A DNA stretch of 36,331 nucleotides from Nitrospirota bacterium (GCA_018971525.1 JAGXAR010000035.1:1-36331); one strand, 5' to 3'. Shown: positions 17,751-27,385, counted from the stretch's first letter. Made by a program: numbers and translations. The notes: generated from the letters alone by a model not told the origin.

Positions 17751-17975
17751 GTGAAGGGGTTTCTGCGGTTGTTCATGAATTACGGGTTGGTGGCGGCCAT
17801 TTTTGTGTGGGCGGCGGTGGTAGGAATGATGGCCTATCGCCTGAACGAGTCGCCCTGGCGCTGGGCGTTTGTGGCGCTTGTCTTCGGTGGGCTCGGGACG
17901 ATCGCGGGGATTTTCTGGATCAGAAAATATGTGGACAGACAGACCAAAGCATCTGAGCAGAGGAGCAAGCCGTGA
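17751..17975 (+). CDS. Small membrane protein, two helices, unknown role
   Basis: A 74-residue protein starting at GTG 17751 with a strong purine-rich ribosome site (GGAAGAAGGAAG). It has two hydrophobic segments, residues ~10-28 (YGLVAAIFVWAAVVGMMAY) and ~36-57 (WRWAFVALVFGGLGTIAGIF), followed by a basic tail RKYVDRQTKASEQRSKP predicted to be cytoplasmic. Function unknown. Its stop overlaps the purS start by four bases (GTGA), so it is translationally coupled to a purine gene; whether it has a role in that pathway is not known. Confidence 0.75.
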   Translation: MKGFLRLFMNYGLVAAIFVWAAVVGMMAYRLNESPWRWAFVALVFGGLGTIAGIFWIRKYVDRQTKASEQRSKP

Positions 17976-18211
17976 AAGCCAAAATCCATGTGACATTGAA
18001 GCAGGGAATTCTCGATCCGCAAGGGAAGGCGATTGAGCATGCCCTCGATTCGCTGGGGTTCAAGAATGCGGGCAATGTGCGAGTCGGGAAGTACATGGAA
18101 GTGGATGTAGATGAGAAGGACAAGGTTAAGGCTGAGGCTGAGGTCAAGGCCATGTGCGAAAAGTTGTTGGCGAACACGATTGTCGAGGAATACCGGTATG
18201 AGTTGCAGTGA
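17972..18211 (+). CDS. purS: FGAM synthase subunit PurS
   Basis: PurS is the small subunit that bridges PurL and PurQ in the three-part formylglycinamidine synthase. The 79-residue protein matches the family: AKIHVTLKQGILDPQGKAIE and ALDSLGFKNAGNVRVGKYME, ending in ANTIVEEYRYEL. GTG start, overlapping the preceding stop. Codons 50-60 (KVKAEAEVKA) are built of repeated GAGGCT/AAGG words also found in an intergenic region near 32792. A long inverted repeat begins over its stop. Confidence 0.95.
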   Translation: MKAKIHVTLKQGILDPQGKAIEHALDSLGFKNAGNVRVGKYMEVDVDEKDKVKAEAEVKAMCEKLLANTIVEEYRYELQ

Positions 18212-18359
18212 GATGGCGAGACGGCAGGACTTGGCTTCTGCTCGCGCAACGTGCGGTCGCAGACGACCCTCGCTTGGGACGGCGACGCGTCTTGGCGCGT
18301 TCAGGGCGGGTGGGTGAGAAGGTCACGCAGTAAAACCAAATCCTGCCATCTCGCTGCAA
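18203..18359 (+). repeat. Long inverted repeat between purS and purQ (divergent copy D)
   Basis: TTGCAGTGAGATGGC (18203-18217, including the purS stop) pairs with GCCATCTCGCTGCAA (18345-18359), with one G-U type pair. A second arm, GGCAGGACTTGG (18223-18234), pairs with CCAAATCCTGCC (18336-18347) except at one base; the two arms share the GCC at 18345-18347. The centre starts TGCTCGCGCAACGTGCG (18239-18255), resembling the 5' core of the other copies, but then differs and is longer. Confidence 0.6.
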
Positions 18360-18377
18360 CGGAGTGAGGGTGGTGAA

Positions 18378-19100
18378 ATGAAGATCGGTGTGGTGGTTTT
18401 TCCTGGCAGTAATTGCGATCACGACTGTCAGCATATTTTCAAGGATGTGCTGGGCCAGTACGTGGAGATGATCTGGCACAAGGAGACCTTGCTGGCGGGG
18501 CTGGATGCGATTGTGCTGCCGGGCGGGTTTTCCTACGGCGACTATTTGCGGACCGGCGCCATCGCGCGGTTTTCTCCAGTGATGGGGGCAGTGAAGGAGT
18601 TCGCGAAGGGCGGCGGGATGGTGCTCGGCATCTGCAACGGGTTTCAGATTCTGCTCGAAGCCGGGTTGCTGCCCGGTGCCATGCTCCGGAACAAGTCGCT
18701 GCATTTCATCTGCAAGGATGTGTCCGTGAAGGTCGAAAATGCGGCCACGGCATTTACCGGCGCCTGCCAGTCCGGTCAGGTGCTGAAGATCCCGATCGCC
18801 CATGCAGACGGGAACTACTACACCGATCCGGTCACGCTCGCAGCGATGCAGGCGAATGCGCAGATCGTGCTCCGCTATTGCACGCCAGAGGGCAAGGTGA
18901 CACCGGAAGCGAATCCGAACGGCTCATTGGATAACATTGCCGGGATCATCAATGCCGCGGGCAATGTGCTAGGCATGATGCCGCATCCGGAGCGTTGCGC
19001 GGAAGCGGTATTGGGCAATGACGATGGCAAGCTGATTTTCCTGTCGATGCTGGAGTCGCTGAAACGGAACAAGAAAGACCTGAAGATGATTCCTGCCTAG
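18378..19100 (+). CDS. purQ: FGAM synthase glutaminase subunit PurQ
   Basis: PurQ releases ammonia from glutamine for PurL. The 240-residue class I glutamine amidotransferase shows [36 protein letters not shown], the nucleophile elbow GICNGFQ and the C-terminal [14 protein letters not shown] with the catalytic histidine and glutamate. All key residues are present. It lies between purS and purL in the standard order; ribosome site is a weak GGTG before ATG 18378. Confidence 0.97.
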   Translation: MKIGVVVFPGSNCDHDCQHIFKDVLGQYVEMIWHKETLLAGLDAIVLPGGFSYGDYLRTGAIARFSPVMGAVKEFAKGGGMVLGICNGFQILLEAGLLPGAMLRNKSLHFICKDVSVKVENAATAFTGACQSGQVLKIPIAHADGNYYTDPVTLAAMQANAQIVLRYCTPEGKVTPEANPNGSLDNIAGIINAAGNVLGMMPHPERCAEAVLGNDDGKLIFLSMLESLKRNKKDLKMIPA

Positions 19101-19214
19101 AATAGGCAGTCCGATGCTCGCGGTAGCCGATGCAATGCCGCGAACGTTTGTCGATTCTCCAAATGAGCAGGCTCGGACTCTGAACAAGAACAATGTGAGT
19201 GTGAAGTCTAAATT

Positions 19215-21467
19215 ATGGGACCTGTGATCCAGCCGATTACCAAAGACCTCATTGCCCAACACAATTTAACCGACGACGAATACAAGAAGATCGTCGGGAT
19301 TTTGGGGCGGGAACCTAATATCACTGAGTTGGGCATGTTCTCGGTGATGTGGTCGGAGCATTGCTCCTATAAGAGTTCGCGCGTGCATTTGAAGAAACTG
19401 CCGACGACGGGGCCGCGGGTGGTCCAGGGGCCGGGGGAAAATGCCGGTGCCGTGGACATCGGCGACGGGCTCTGCGCGGTATTCAAGATGGAGTCGCACA
19501 ACCATCCCTCGTTCATCGAGCCCTATCAAGGTGCGGCGACGGGGGTGGGTGGGATTCTACGCGACATCTTTACGATGGGCGCGCGTCCGATTGCTTTGCT
19601 CGATGCGTTGCGGTTCGGCGGGCTCGACCATGCGAAGAACCGGCATCTGGTTAAGGGCGTCGTGGCCGGCATTGCGGGCTACGGCAACTGCATGGGTGTG
19701 CCGACGGTCGGAGGTGAAATCGTCTTCAACGATATTTATTCGCAGAATCCGCTGGTGAACGTGTTTTGTCTCGGCATTGCACACAAGGACAAGATCTTCC
19801 TTGGAACAGCGGCCGGGGTCGGCAATCCGGTGATCTATTTCGGCTCGAAGACGGGTCGGGACGGGATTCACGGCGCGACGATGGCGTCTGATTCCTTTGA
19901 CGACCAGTCGGAACAGAAGCGGCCCACGGTGCAGGTGGGCGATCCCTTTACCGAGAAGCTGTTGCTGGAAGCCTGTCTCGAACTGATGGCGGGCGATCTG
20001 CTGGTTGGTATTCAGGACATGGGGGCGGCGGGGTTGACCAGCTCGTCATGCGAAATGGCGTCGCGTGCTGGCAACGGAATCGATCTGGACCTGACCGATG
20101 TGCCGCGGCGTGAGCCAGGCATGACGCCCTATGAACTGATGCTGTCGGAATCGCAAGAACGCATGCTGATGGTGGCGCAGGCGGGCAAGGAAGACGAATG
20201 CATCAGGATCTGCAAGAAGTGGGATCTGGATGTGGCGGTGGTGGGGCGGGTCACAGGCGACGGGATCCTCCGCGTGAGGGATCAGGGCAAGGTGGTGGCA
20301 GAGATTCCGGCGAAGTCGCTGGCCGATGACGGGCCACGTTACGATCGTCCCTATTCGCCGCCGGCCTACCAGGACATGTTGACCAACCTGAACTACGATG
20401 CGCTTCCCGATGTGAAGGATGCGAACGCGGCGCTGTTGTCGTTGCTGGAGTCGCCGACGATTGCGAGCAAACGCTGTGTCTATGAACAGTACGATCACAT
20501 GGTGCGGACGAACACGATGGTTCGGCCTGGCTCTGACGCCGCGGTGGTTCGGATCAAGGGGACGAATAAAGCCATTGCCATGACGGTGGACTGTAATAGC
20601 CGCTACTGCCTGCTGCATCCCTACGAAGGGGCTCGCATTGCGGTGGCCGAGGCGGCGAGGAATCTGGTCTGCTCCGGCGCGGAGCCGATCGGGCTTACGG
20701 ACTGTTTGAACTTCGGCAATCCCGAGCGGCCCGACATTATGTGGCAGTTTGTGTTGGCGATTGAGGGGATGAAGGATGCCTGCGAACATTTCAAGGTTCC
20801 CATCGTCAGCGGCAACGTGAGCTTCTACAATGAGACCAACGGTCTCTCGATTTATCCCACGCCGATGTTGGGGATGGTGGGCCTGATCGATTCAGCCGAT
20901 CAGACGATGACTCAGTGGTTCAAGCAGGACGGCGATGCGATTCTCCTCCTGGGCAAGACGAAGGAGGATCTGGGTGGCAGTGAATATCTGAAAGTGCTCC
21001 ATCACCGGGAGCAGGGATCGCCACCGCTCCTCAGTCTAGATGCGGAGAAGGCGCTCCATGATTTCATCCTGAACGTGATTCATGACGGAGTCGTGCGATC
21101 CGCCCATGATTGCTCAGATGGCGGGCTGTCTGTCGCATTGGCTGAATGTTGTATCTCTGCCCCGGACGCGAGGCGAGGGGCTGTGGTAAGATTACCGCTT
21201 GATACATTGCGACGGGATGCTCTCTTGTTCGGTGAGAGCCAATCACGGGTGGTCCTGTCGGTGAAGCCTGAGATGGTTGACCAGATATTGAATCGCGCCC
21301 GGGACTCCGGTATCCCGGCGATGAAGATCGGGACGGTCGGAGGCGATCGTTTTGTCATTGATGTGGAGAAGGGGCAATGGAGCGAGGGGTGCCGCATCGA
21401 CCTCCCGGTCGATGAGCTTCACGACCGGTGGGCTTATTCGATCGAACGTGCGCTGAGCCGGACGTAA
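19215..21467 (+). CDS. purL: FGAM synthase large subunit PurL (small form)
   Basis: PurL makes formylglycinamidine ribonucleotide from FGAR, ATP and ammonia. The 750-residue product is the small form that needs PurS and PurQ, both encoded just upstream. Motifs: [40 protein letters not shown] followed by [12 protein letters not shown], and the second half with [13 protein letters not shown] and a [14 protein letters not shown] segment. The first ATG (19215) has a weak ribosome site; a GTG nine bases later is possible. A 114-base gap after purQ contains nothing that I can identify. Confidence 0.97.
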   Translation: MGPVIQPITKDLIAQHNLTDDEYKKIVGILGREPNITELGMFSVMWSEHCSYKSSRVHLKKLPTTGPRVVQGPGENAGAVDIGDGLCAVFKMESHNHPSFIEPYQGAATGVGGILRDIFTMGARPIALLDALRFGGLDHAKNRHLVKGVVAGIAGYGNCMGVPTVGGEIVFNDIYSQNPLVNVFCLGIAHKDKIFLGTAAGVGNPVIYFGSKTGRDGIHGATMASDSFDDQSEQKRPTVQVGDPFTEKLLLEACLELMAGDLLVGIQDMGAAGLTSSSCEMASRAGNGIDLDLTDVPRREPGMTPYELMLSESQERMLMVAQAGKEDECIRICKKWDLDVAVVGRVTGDGILRVRDQGKVVAEIPAKSLADDGPRYDRPYSPPAYQDMLTNLNYDALPDVKDANAALLSLLESPTIASKRCVYEQYDHMVRTNTMVRPGSDAAVVRIKGTNKAIAMTVDCNSRYCLLHPYEGARIAVAEAARNLVCSGAEPIGLTDCLNFGNPERPDIMWQFVLAIEGMKDACEHFKVPIVSGNVSFYNETNGLSIYPTPMLGMVGLIDSADQTMTQWFKQDGDAILLLGKTKEDLGGSEYLKVLHHREQGSPPLLSLDAEKALHDFILNVIHDGVVRSAHDCSDGGLSVALAECCISAPDARRGAVVRLPLDTLRRDALLFGESQSRVVLSVKPEMVDQILNRARDSGIPAMKIGTVGGDRFVIDVEKGQWSEGCRIDLPVDELHDRWAYSIERALSRT

Positions 21468-21472
21468 GGGAT

Positions 21473-22951
21473 ATGGACAGAAAGAAACAAGAGCTTCCGA
21501 TCGTTTCATGTCTGACGCCTGACGCCTCGCGCCTCAATTTGATCACTCCCGATAAGTTCCACGACGAATGTGCCGTCTTCGGCATTTACGGCCACAAGGA
21601 AGCGGCAAATCTCACCTATCTTGGGTTGTATGCCCTGCAGCATCGAGGACAGGAAGCCTCCGGCATCGTCTCGGGCGATGGCGAGCAGTTTCATGTCCAC
21701 AAGGGGAAGGGCCTCGTCGCGGATATCTATAGTTCCCACGCGCTCGAGCAATTAACCGGTTCGATGGCGATCGGTCACAACCGCTACTCCACGGCCGGGG
21801 GAAACGATCTCAAGAACGTCCAGCCGCTCTCGGTCAACTTTGCATTTGGAAATCTGGCGCTCGCCCATAACGGCAACCTCATCAATGCTCAAGTGTTGCG
21901 TCACGAGCTCGAAGCGTACGGAGCCATCTTTCAATCCACTTCGGACAGCGAAGTCATCATCCATCTGATCGCCCATTCGCGGGCCGATACGCTGCTGGCC
22001 CGCATCATCGATGCGTTGAGCCAGGTGCGCGGGGCGTTCTCGGTCGTCTTGCAGACGGACGACGGGATCATCGCGGTACGCGATCCTCATGGGTTCCGGC
22101 CGCTCTGTCTGGGTCGGATGGGCGATACCTACCTCGTGGCCTCGGAAACCTGCGCGTTCGATCTGCTCGGGGCTGAAATTGTCCGTGAGATCGAGCCCGG
22201 CGAGTTGGTCGTGCTGAACGACAAGGGAGTGACGAGTCACAAGCCGTTTCCGCCGGTCAGTCCGGCCATGTGCGTCTTTGAATATGTGTACTTTGCCCGG
22301 CCGGACAGCAAGATCTTCGGCGCGAACGCGGTCTATGCCACGCGCAAGGCCTTGGGCAGACAACTGGCGAAGGAATCGTCGGTGCCGGCGGATATTGTCG
22401 TTCCCGTCCCGGACTCCGGGGTGCCTGCCGCGCTTGGCTATGCGGAGGGGGCGGGGATTCAGTTCGAACTCGGGCTGATTCGGAATCACTATGTCGGCCG
22501 CACCTTCATTGAACCGGAGCAATCGATCCGCCACTTCGGCGTGAAGGTCAAGCTCAATGCCGTGCCGGAGGTGCTGGAGGGGAAACGGGTCGTCGTGGTC
22601 GATGACTCGCTGGTGCGGGGCACGACGAGCCGGAAAATTGTGAAGATGATTCGCAATGCCGGGGCTAAAGAAGTGCATATGCGTATCAGTTCGCCCCCGA
22701 TCATCTCTCCCTGCTTCTACGGCATTGACACACCCACCAGGAAGGAATTGATCGCCTCCAGCCACTCTATCGAAGAGATTCGGAAGTACATCACAGCCGA
22801 TAGCCTCGCCTATTTGAGTCTCGATGGCATGCTGAACGCCGCCCCCGGCACACCGGGCCAGTATTGCAACGCCTGCTTTACCGAACGCTATCCCATCGCC
22901 CTGACCCGCGCCGAGGAATGGCAACTCGGCCTCTTTGAACCATCCATCTAG
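21473..22951 (+). CDS. purF: Amidophosphoribosyltransferase PurF
   Basis: PurF commits PRPP to purine synthesis. Start taken at ATG 21473, six bases after purL; a frame opening at 21428 would overlap purL by 40 bases. The glutaminase nucleophile is the Cys of [11 protein letters not shown], so about 26 residues form a propeptide to be removed. PRPP loop: [16 protein letters not shown]. Cysteines in [26 protein letters not shown] and [12 protein letters not shown] match the iron-sulfur-containing B. subtilis type. Part of the propeptide ([10 protein letters not shown]) is encoded by a heptamer repeat, so the true start may be further downstream (TTG 21539). Confidence 0.95.
   Translation: MDRKKQELPIVSCLTPDASRLNLITPDKFHDECAVFGIYGHKEAANLTYLGLYALQHRGQEASGIVSGDGEQFHVHKGKGLVADIYSSHALEQLTGSMAIGHNRYSTAGGNDLKNVQPLSVNFAFGNLALAHNGNLINAQVLRHELEAYGAIFQSTSDSEVIIHLIAHSRADTLLARIIDALSQVRGAFSVVLQTDDGIIAVRDPHGFRPLCLGRMGDTYLVASETCAFDLLGAEIVREIEPGELVVLNDKGVTSHKPFPPVSPAMCVFEYVYFARPDSKIFGANAVYATRKALGRQLAKESSVPADIVVPVPDSGVPAALGYAEGAGIQFELGLIRNHYVGRTFIEPEQSIRHFGVKVKLNAVPEVLEGKRVVVVDDSLVRGTTSRKIVKMIRNAGAKEVHMRISSPPIISPCFYGIDTPTRKELIASSHSIEEIRKYITADSLAYLSLDGMLNAAPGTPGQYCNACFTERYPIALTRAEEWQLGLFEPSI
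21512..21533 (+). repeat. Heptamer tandem repeat (TGACGCC) in the purF propeptide
   Basis: Two perfect copies of TGACGCC followed by TCGCGCC. The period is seven bases as in the repeat at the nusB end, although the unit differs. Confidence 0.6.
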
Positions 22952-23026
22952 CCTGCTCCCTCCACCCTGATTCGGAACCGGCCGGAAGCTGGATTTCCCA
23001 TCCAGGCTTGGTACACTCAACCAGTT

Positions 23027-23500
23027 ATGCTCCGACTCGTGAAGAAGCATTGGACCGTGCTCTGCGTGGGCCTGGTTGTGTTTCGGATTCGCCTGTTGTT
23101 GCGGGTGTGGAGCTTGCCACGTGTGCTGGTGGCGTTAAGCCCCGCACGCGTCACGCAGGCGCGCAATGATTCGGTGATGGACGATGTGACCTACTATGTG
23201 GATCGCTGGCTTCAACTGTTTCCGTATAACGAAAAAGGAAATTGCTTCCCACGGTCGTTGGCCCTCTATTGGTTCGCCCGGCGATCGGGGTATCCGGTTC
23301 TCTTTCATTGCGGTGTGAGAAAAGAAGTTTCGAATCTCGACGGCCATGCGTGGCTCACGCTGGATCGCCAGCCTTTTCACGAGACGGGCCAGCAATGGCA
23401 ATGTTTCACCGTCACCTTTTCGTATCCGTCTGACCCGGTAGCCGGCGGGAGGCAGGACTCTGCCCTCCCGCGCCAGAAAAACAGGACATCGATGTCCTGA
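23027..23500 (+). CDS. Lasso-type B2 leader peptidase (transglutaminase-like)
   Basis: In lasso peptide systems the B2 protein is a cysteine protease that cuts the leader off the precursor. This 157-residue protein has the family core GNCFPRSLALYWFARRSGYP followed by HCGVRKE and LDGHAWLTLDRQPF, with the catalytic Cys73, His107 and Asp113 in place. A hydrophobic N-terminal segment (VLCVGLVVFRIRLLLRVW) may attach it to the membrane. The last ~25 residues are not family-like and are encoded by two palindromes. It is the first gene of the RiPP-like cluster, 75 bases after purF. Its partner RRE protein is at 27386. Confidence 0.85.
   Translation: MLRLVKKHWTVLCVGLVVFRIRLLLRVWSLPRVLVALSPARVTQARNDSVMDDVTYYVDRWLQLFPYNEKGNCFPRSLALYWFARRSGYPVLFHCGVRKEVSNLDGHAWLTLDRQPFHETGQQWQCFTVTFSYPSDPVAGGRQDSALPRQKNRTSMS
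23445..23499 (+). repeat. Two adjacent palindromes in the 3' end of the B2 gene
   Basis: GCGGGAGG (23445-23452) pairs with CCTCCCGC (23464-23471), extended by CAG/CTG around the loop GACT with one bulge. Ten bases later CAGGACATCGATGTCCTG (23482-23499) is an 18-bp perfect palindrome. Together they span the last B2 codons and stop about 30 bases before the ABC transporter ATG. Confidence 0.7.
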
Positions 23501-23529
23501 CGAGATTTCATCACGTGTTCCTGTCGGCT

Positions 23530-25341
23530 ATGAACATCATTCTGAATCGCGTACGCCCCTTCCTCCTGACGCTTCGCCACGCTCTCACGTTCGTGTGGCA
23601 GAGCAGTCCGGGTCTGGCCGTCGGCAGTATCGCGGCGCGCGTGATCCAAGGCCTCCTTCCGCTTGCGGTGCTGTATCTGACGAAGTTGTTGATCGATGCC
23701 GTGACCGAAGGGATCAAGGCTCCATCAACGGAGGCCTCGTTGACCAGGATAACCACGATCCTGGCCGGATTGGCGGGTGTCGCGGTGGCCAGTGCCATGC
23801 TCACCGTCGTGGCTTCCCTGATTTCCAGGATTCATGCTCAAGTCGTCACGGATCATATGCATGCGCTCCTCCAGGCAAAGTCCGTCGAGGTCGATCTAGA
23901 GTATTATGAGAATGCGCGATATCAAGATACGCTCCACCGCGCACAGCAAGAAGCGCCCTATCGTCCGACGTCGATTCTCAACGCCTTGCTCCAATTTGGC
24001 CAGGATGCCATTTCACTGCTTGCGATGGCTGGCATACTCTGGTGGCTGCATTGGGGGGTGATCCCCGTCTTGATGCTGACGGCCATCCCGTACTTCTTCG
24101 TCCGCCTGCAGCAATCCAACCGGCTATTTGCCTGGGAGCGCGAGCGGACGCCGCTTGAACGGAAGGCTTGGTACGTCAATATGCTGCTGACGCAAGCCAC
24201 TGCAGCGAAAGAAATCAGGCTGTTCGACCTCGGCCCTCGGTTGCGGCAATGGTTCCAAGACGCCCGATCGGTGCTGCGCCGGGAACGGATTGCGTTAGAG
24301 CGCCGCTGGGCGCTCGCCGGTCTTGCCTCGCAGATCGTTGGAGTGGCCGGTGTGTTCGGGGTCTATAGTTTTGTGGCGTTACAAACGTTTCAAGGGCTGC
24401 TCACCGTGGGCGACCTCGTCATGTATTTTCAGGCGGTGCAGCGGGCCTCCGGATTCCTGGAGGGTTTGGGGTGGAGTCTGTCGAGCCTATACGAGAGCAA
24501 TTTGTTCCTGACCACGCTGGGTGAGTTCTTGGGGATTCAGTCCCGTTTGCCGGAATCGGCACATCCGAAGCGGTTTCCCCAACCGATCGTGCAGGGGATT
24601 ACGTTCGATCATGTGTCATTCCAATATTCGCATGAAGAACGTGTGGCGATACGAGACTTCACCTTTACGATCAGACCCGGCGAACACGTCGCATTCGTCG
24701 GGGCCAATGGTGCCGGGAAGACGACGCTGGTAAAGCTCCTGTGCCGTCTGTACGATCCGTCGGAGGGACGCATCACGATCGATGGGGCAGACCTTCGAGA
24801 TTATCCCATTACCGATGTACGCGGCGCCGTCAGCGGGATCTTTCAGGACTTTGTGAAGTTTCAGCTATCGGCAAGAGACAACATCGCCTTGGGCGCGAGA
24901 TCCCCCCACGTCGACCTTCCCCACGTCACGCAAGCGGCCAAACAGGCCGGGGTCCATGAGGCCATCGAGCGCTTGCCGAAAGGCTACGAATCACAACTCG
25001 GGAAGCTATTCGATGGCGGGCATGAGCTGAGCATCGGGGAATGGCAAAAGGTGGCGCTTGCGAGGGCCGTACTTCGGGACTCTCAGATTTTGATTCTCGA
25101 CGAGCCCACAAGCGCGATGGACGCCAAGGCAGAAGCGGAACTCTTCGAGCGGTTTCACGAACTCGCCCAAGGGCGTATGGCGATTTTGATCAGCCACCGG
25201 CTGTCTACGGTTAAAATGGCCGACCGGATCTTTGTGGTCGACCGGGGCCAGATTGTCGAACAAGGTACTCACGATCACTTGATGCAAGAACAAGGACTCT
25301 ACGCCACGCTCTTCCTCACCCAAGCCCAGCATTATCAGTAG
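23530..25341 (+). CDS. ABC exporter, permease-ATPase fusion (peptide export type)
   Basis: A 603-residue half-transporter: an N-terminal domain with about six membrane helices (residues ~30-330), then an ATPase with Walker A GANGAGKTT (~391-399), Q-loop FQDF, signature LSIGEWQK (~500-507), Walker B ILILDEPTSAMD (~520-531) and the SHRLS switch histidine. It would work as a homodimer in the inner membrane and export a peptide, as the D protein does in lasso clusters. The signature has GEWQK in place of the common GQxQR, as in many peptide exporters of this family. Start is ATG 23530; a GTG at 23515 is possible; neither has a strong ribosome site. It has no N-terminal peptidase domain, consistent with a separate B2 peptidase. 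Confidence 0.85.
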   Translation: MNIILNRVRPFLLTLRHALTFVWQSSPGLAVGSIAARVIQGLLPLAVLYLTKLLIDAVTEGIKAPSTEASLTRITTILAGLAGVAVASAMLTVVASLISRIHAQVVTDHMHALLQAKSVEVDLEYYENARYQDTLHRAQQEAPYRPTSILNALLQFGQDAISLLAMAGILWWLHWGVIPVLMLTAIPYFFVRLQQSNRLFAWERERTPLERKAWYVNMLLTQATAAKEIRLFDLGPRLRQWFQDARSVLRRERIALERRWALAGLASQIVGVAGVFGVYSFVALQTFQGLLTVGDLVMYFQAVQRASGFLEGLGWSLSSLYESNLFLTTLGEFLGIQSRLPESAHPKRFPQPIVQGITFDHVSFQYSHEERVAIRDFTFTIRPGEHVAFVGANGAGKTTLVKLLCRLYDPSEGRITIDGADLRDYPITDVRGAVSGIFQDFVKFQLSARDNIALGARSPHVDLPHVTQAAKQAGVHEAIERLPKGYESQLGKLFDGGHELSIGEWQKVALARAVLRDSQILILDEPTSAMDAKAEAELFERFHELAQGRMAILISHRLSTVKMADRIFVVDRGQIVEQGTHDHLMQEQGLYATLFLTQAQHYQ

Positions 25342-25567
25342 TCCTCGCCCAGGCTCTCTTTCCCGCTGTGTTCGAGGAATCCTCACTCAGACAGACGTGT
25401 GCATTCACACTGTATTGATACGTACCTCCAAAGTAGGACCTATCCCCAGCTTCTGGTGAGCTAGGCAGAACCGCGAGGTGGGGCTAATCTGCGCGACAAC
25501 ATGGCGTAGTTCCTCGACCGCGATGGATTGGCAGGTCTGAGGTAGCGCCGGAGAGGAGTCAGTCAGC
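25342..25567 (+). promoter_or_regulatory. Gap before the ATP-grasp genes with a small palindrome
   Basis: This 226-base gap is the largest within the cluster. GTGTG (25397-25401) and CACAC (25406-25410) form a hairpin around CATT. No convincing -35/-10 pair is seen, though a promoter for the second half of the cluster could lie here. Confidence 0.3.
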
Positions 25568-26560
25568 GTGATTCTGATTCTTGCCGACTCCACAGATCCG
25601 TGGGCCGCGCTGGTGCACAGAGAGGCATATCGTACCGGCGGAGATGTCTTCTGGATCCAGCCTGCGCGACTCCTAGACAGGATACTACTCAATTGGCCGG
25701 TGGTGACCGGGGTGTCGGTCGTACCTGGTACCGTGGTGATCGACGGCCACACAATTCTTCTGGCTGACCTCACGGGTATCTTCGCACGACTCACGCTACC
25801 TCCGCCCTTAGAACTCGAAGAACTGTCCTTTCAAGATCGCGATTATGTGATGAAGGAAACCACTGCGGCGTGGCTGGCATTTCTCAATGCCATGCCTTGC
25901 TCTGTGGTGAATCGGCCTGTTCCTGGCGGTCGGCCCACCATCCTCGCGGGGAGCCCTCTTCTGTCTCAACTGGTTGAGGATCACGGATTTCTGCTTCCGC
26001 CTTCTCGCTGCACGTCCAGTCAGGCCGATGCGATTTTGCAGTTTTCTGCCTGGAACGAGCGGGGCTACCTCAAGCCGCTGGGATCGCATGAGGCGGGGAT
26101 GTTCTTGCACGCCCATGATGGCGTCGAACAAATCTGTCGTGTCATGGAGCGGCAGGCGGTCTCGATGCAAGCGATTCCGCGAGGGCAGCGGGTGACGGTG
26201 TATGTCGTCGGAGAAGAGATCGTCGCGACCGTCCTACAGCCAGGTGAGGGTTTGCCGCAACGGATGGAGATGCCGTCGGTACCGACAGAACGCTGCCTCG
26301 GTTTAGTGGGTGCATTAGGCCTGACGTTTGCCGAATGCCAGTTCATCGTGACTCCTGAAGGGTCAATCTATTGTCTCGATGTGAGCAGCGCTCCCAGCTT
26401 TTGGCATTGTCCACAAGAGGTTCAGCAGTGGATCGTGTGCCGGCTGGTCGATCATCTTTCTGAAACGAGGAGTCTACCGCTGCATGATTCTCTTGATGGG
26501 CCCGATGGCCGATCCAGTGCTCGCGAACGTCTGTGCGAGACTCGCAGCCCGAAACGCTGA
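25568..26560 (+). CDS. ATP-grasp-fold protein with lost metal ligands
   Basis: A 330-residue protein starting at GTG 25568 with ribosome site GGAGAGGAG. It is a paralogue of the next gene: both start with MILxx and a DPxxAxV segment, and both end with an ATP-grasp C-lobe. Here the C-lobe reads FAECQFIVTPEGSIYCLDVS (254-273), where the active paralogue has SGIDLRRTPDGAYYCFEVNT. The metal-binding Asp, Glu and Asn are replaced (Cys257, Asp271, Ser273), so it is probably inactive alone. A likely role is substrate binding or activation as a heterodimer partner (inference). The last ~30 residues overlap the next gene by 77 bases. Confidence 0.7.
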   Translation: MILILADSTDPWAALVHREAYRTGGDVFWIQPARLLDRILLNWPVVTGVSVVPGTVVIDGHTILLADLTGIFARLTLPPPLELEELSFQDRDYVMKETTAAWLAFLNAMPCSVVNRPVPGGRPTILAGSPLLSQLVEDHGFLLPPSRCTSSQADAILQFSAWNERGYLKPLGSHEAGMFLHAHDGVEQICRVMERQAVSMQAIPRGQRVTVYVVGEEIVATVLQPGEGLPQRMEMPSVPTERCLGLVGALGLTFAECQFIVTPEGSIYCLDVSSAPSFWHCPQEVQQWIVCRLVDHLSETRSLPLHDSLDGPDGRSSARERLCETRSPKR

Positions 26561-27383
26561 TCTCATGCTCGTCCATCCGGGGTCGGAAGGGGACAGCTGG
26601 GACATCGCATGGTCGGCTGACCGGGGTATGGTGGCCGATCGCCTTCGCATCGGCAACCGCACCATCTATCTGTCGGATATTGACTCGGTGTATCTCCGGG
26701 CGATGGGTAGCCGTGCGGCATCGACTCCTCGCGAACGGCTGATCGTGACGTCTCTCTGGGAATTCGCCGAGTGTCTGCCGGTGTTGGTGGTCAATCGACG
26801 CCAGCCGTCGCACACCAACATGTCGAAGCCCTATCAGCAACGGTTGATCTCGCAGTACGGCTTTCAGGTGCCGAAAACGCTGGTGACAATGGTGCCTGAG
26901 GAAGCGCGCGCGTTTTACGACCAATGCCAGGGACGGGTCATTTACAAGTCCATTAGTGCGGAACGTTCGATCGTGAAGCCTCTGACGCCAGAGGATTTCC
27001 CCCGTTTGGAGCAGATCCGGTACTGCCCGGTGCAGCTTCAAGAAATGATTCCCGGTACAGACTTGCGCATTCACACGGTTGGGGATCGCCTGTTTGCGAC
27101 CGAAATTCTATCGGATGGTGCGGACTATCGGTATGCCGAGCGTGAAAACAAGCAGCGCACGATGCGGGCGGTCGAATTGGAGTCGGGCCTACAGACCAGC
27201 TGTCTGAAGCTGGCCGATGGTCTTGGGTTAAGCCTGAGCGGGATCGACCTTCGTCGGACACCAGATGGCGCCTATTACTGTTTCGAGGTGAACACCAGCC
27301 CGGGGTTTCCCTTTTTCGAGAACCACACGGGCCAGCGAATTGGGGATGCATTGGCAGATTTGCTCTGCGCAGGGAGGGCCTAA
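26484..27383 (+). CDS. ATP-grasp ligase, RimK/graspetide-ligase-like
   Basis: ATP-grasp ligases join a carboxylate to an amine or hydroxyl through an acyl phosphate; in graspetide systems they link side chains of a precursor peptide. The 299-residue protein has an N-lobe (1-110), the ATP-binding RVIYKSISAERS (Lys155) and QLQEMIPGTDLRIHTVG (184-200), and the metal site GIDLRRTPDGAYYCFEVNTS with Asp255, Glu268 and Asn270 intact. The start at ATG 26484 is supported by alignment with the start of the upstream paralogue despite the 77-base overlap. Next gene starts two bases after its stop. Specific substrate unknown; the tandem precursors downstream are the obvious candidates. Confidence 0.75.
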   Translation: MILLMGPMADPVLANVCARLAARNADLMLVHPGSEGDSWDIAWSADRGMVADRLRIGNRTIYLSDIDSVYLRAMGSRAASTPRERLIVTSLWEFAECLPVLVVNRRQPSHTNMSKPYQQRLISQYGFQVPKTLVTMVPEEARAFYDQCQGRVIYKSISAERSIVKPLTPEDFPRLEQIRYCPVQLQEMIPGTDLRIHTVGDRLFATEILSDGADYRYAERENKQRTMRAVELESGLQTSCLKLADGLGLSLSGIDLRRTPDGAYYCFEVNTSPGFPFFENHTGQRIGDALADLLCAGRA

Positions 27384-27385
27384 TC

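Noticed and set aside
21752-23050. A 432-codon open frame antisense to purF
   Set aside because: Shadow of purF in high-GC DNA; no ribosome site or recognisable domain.
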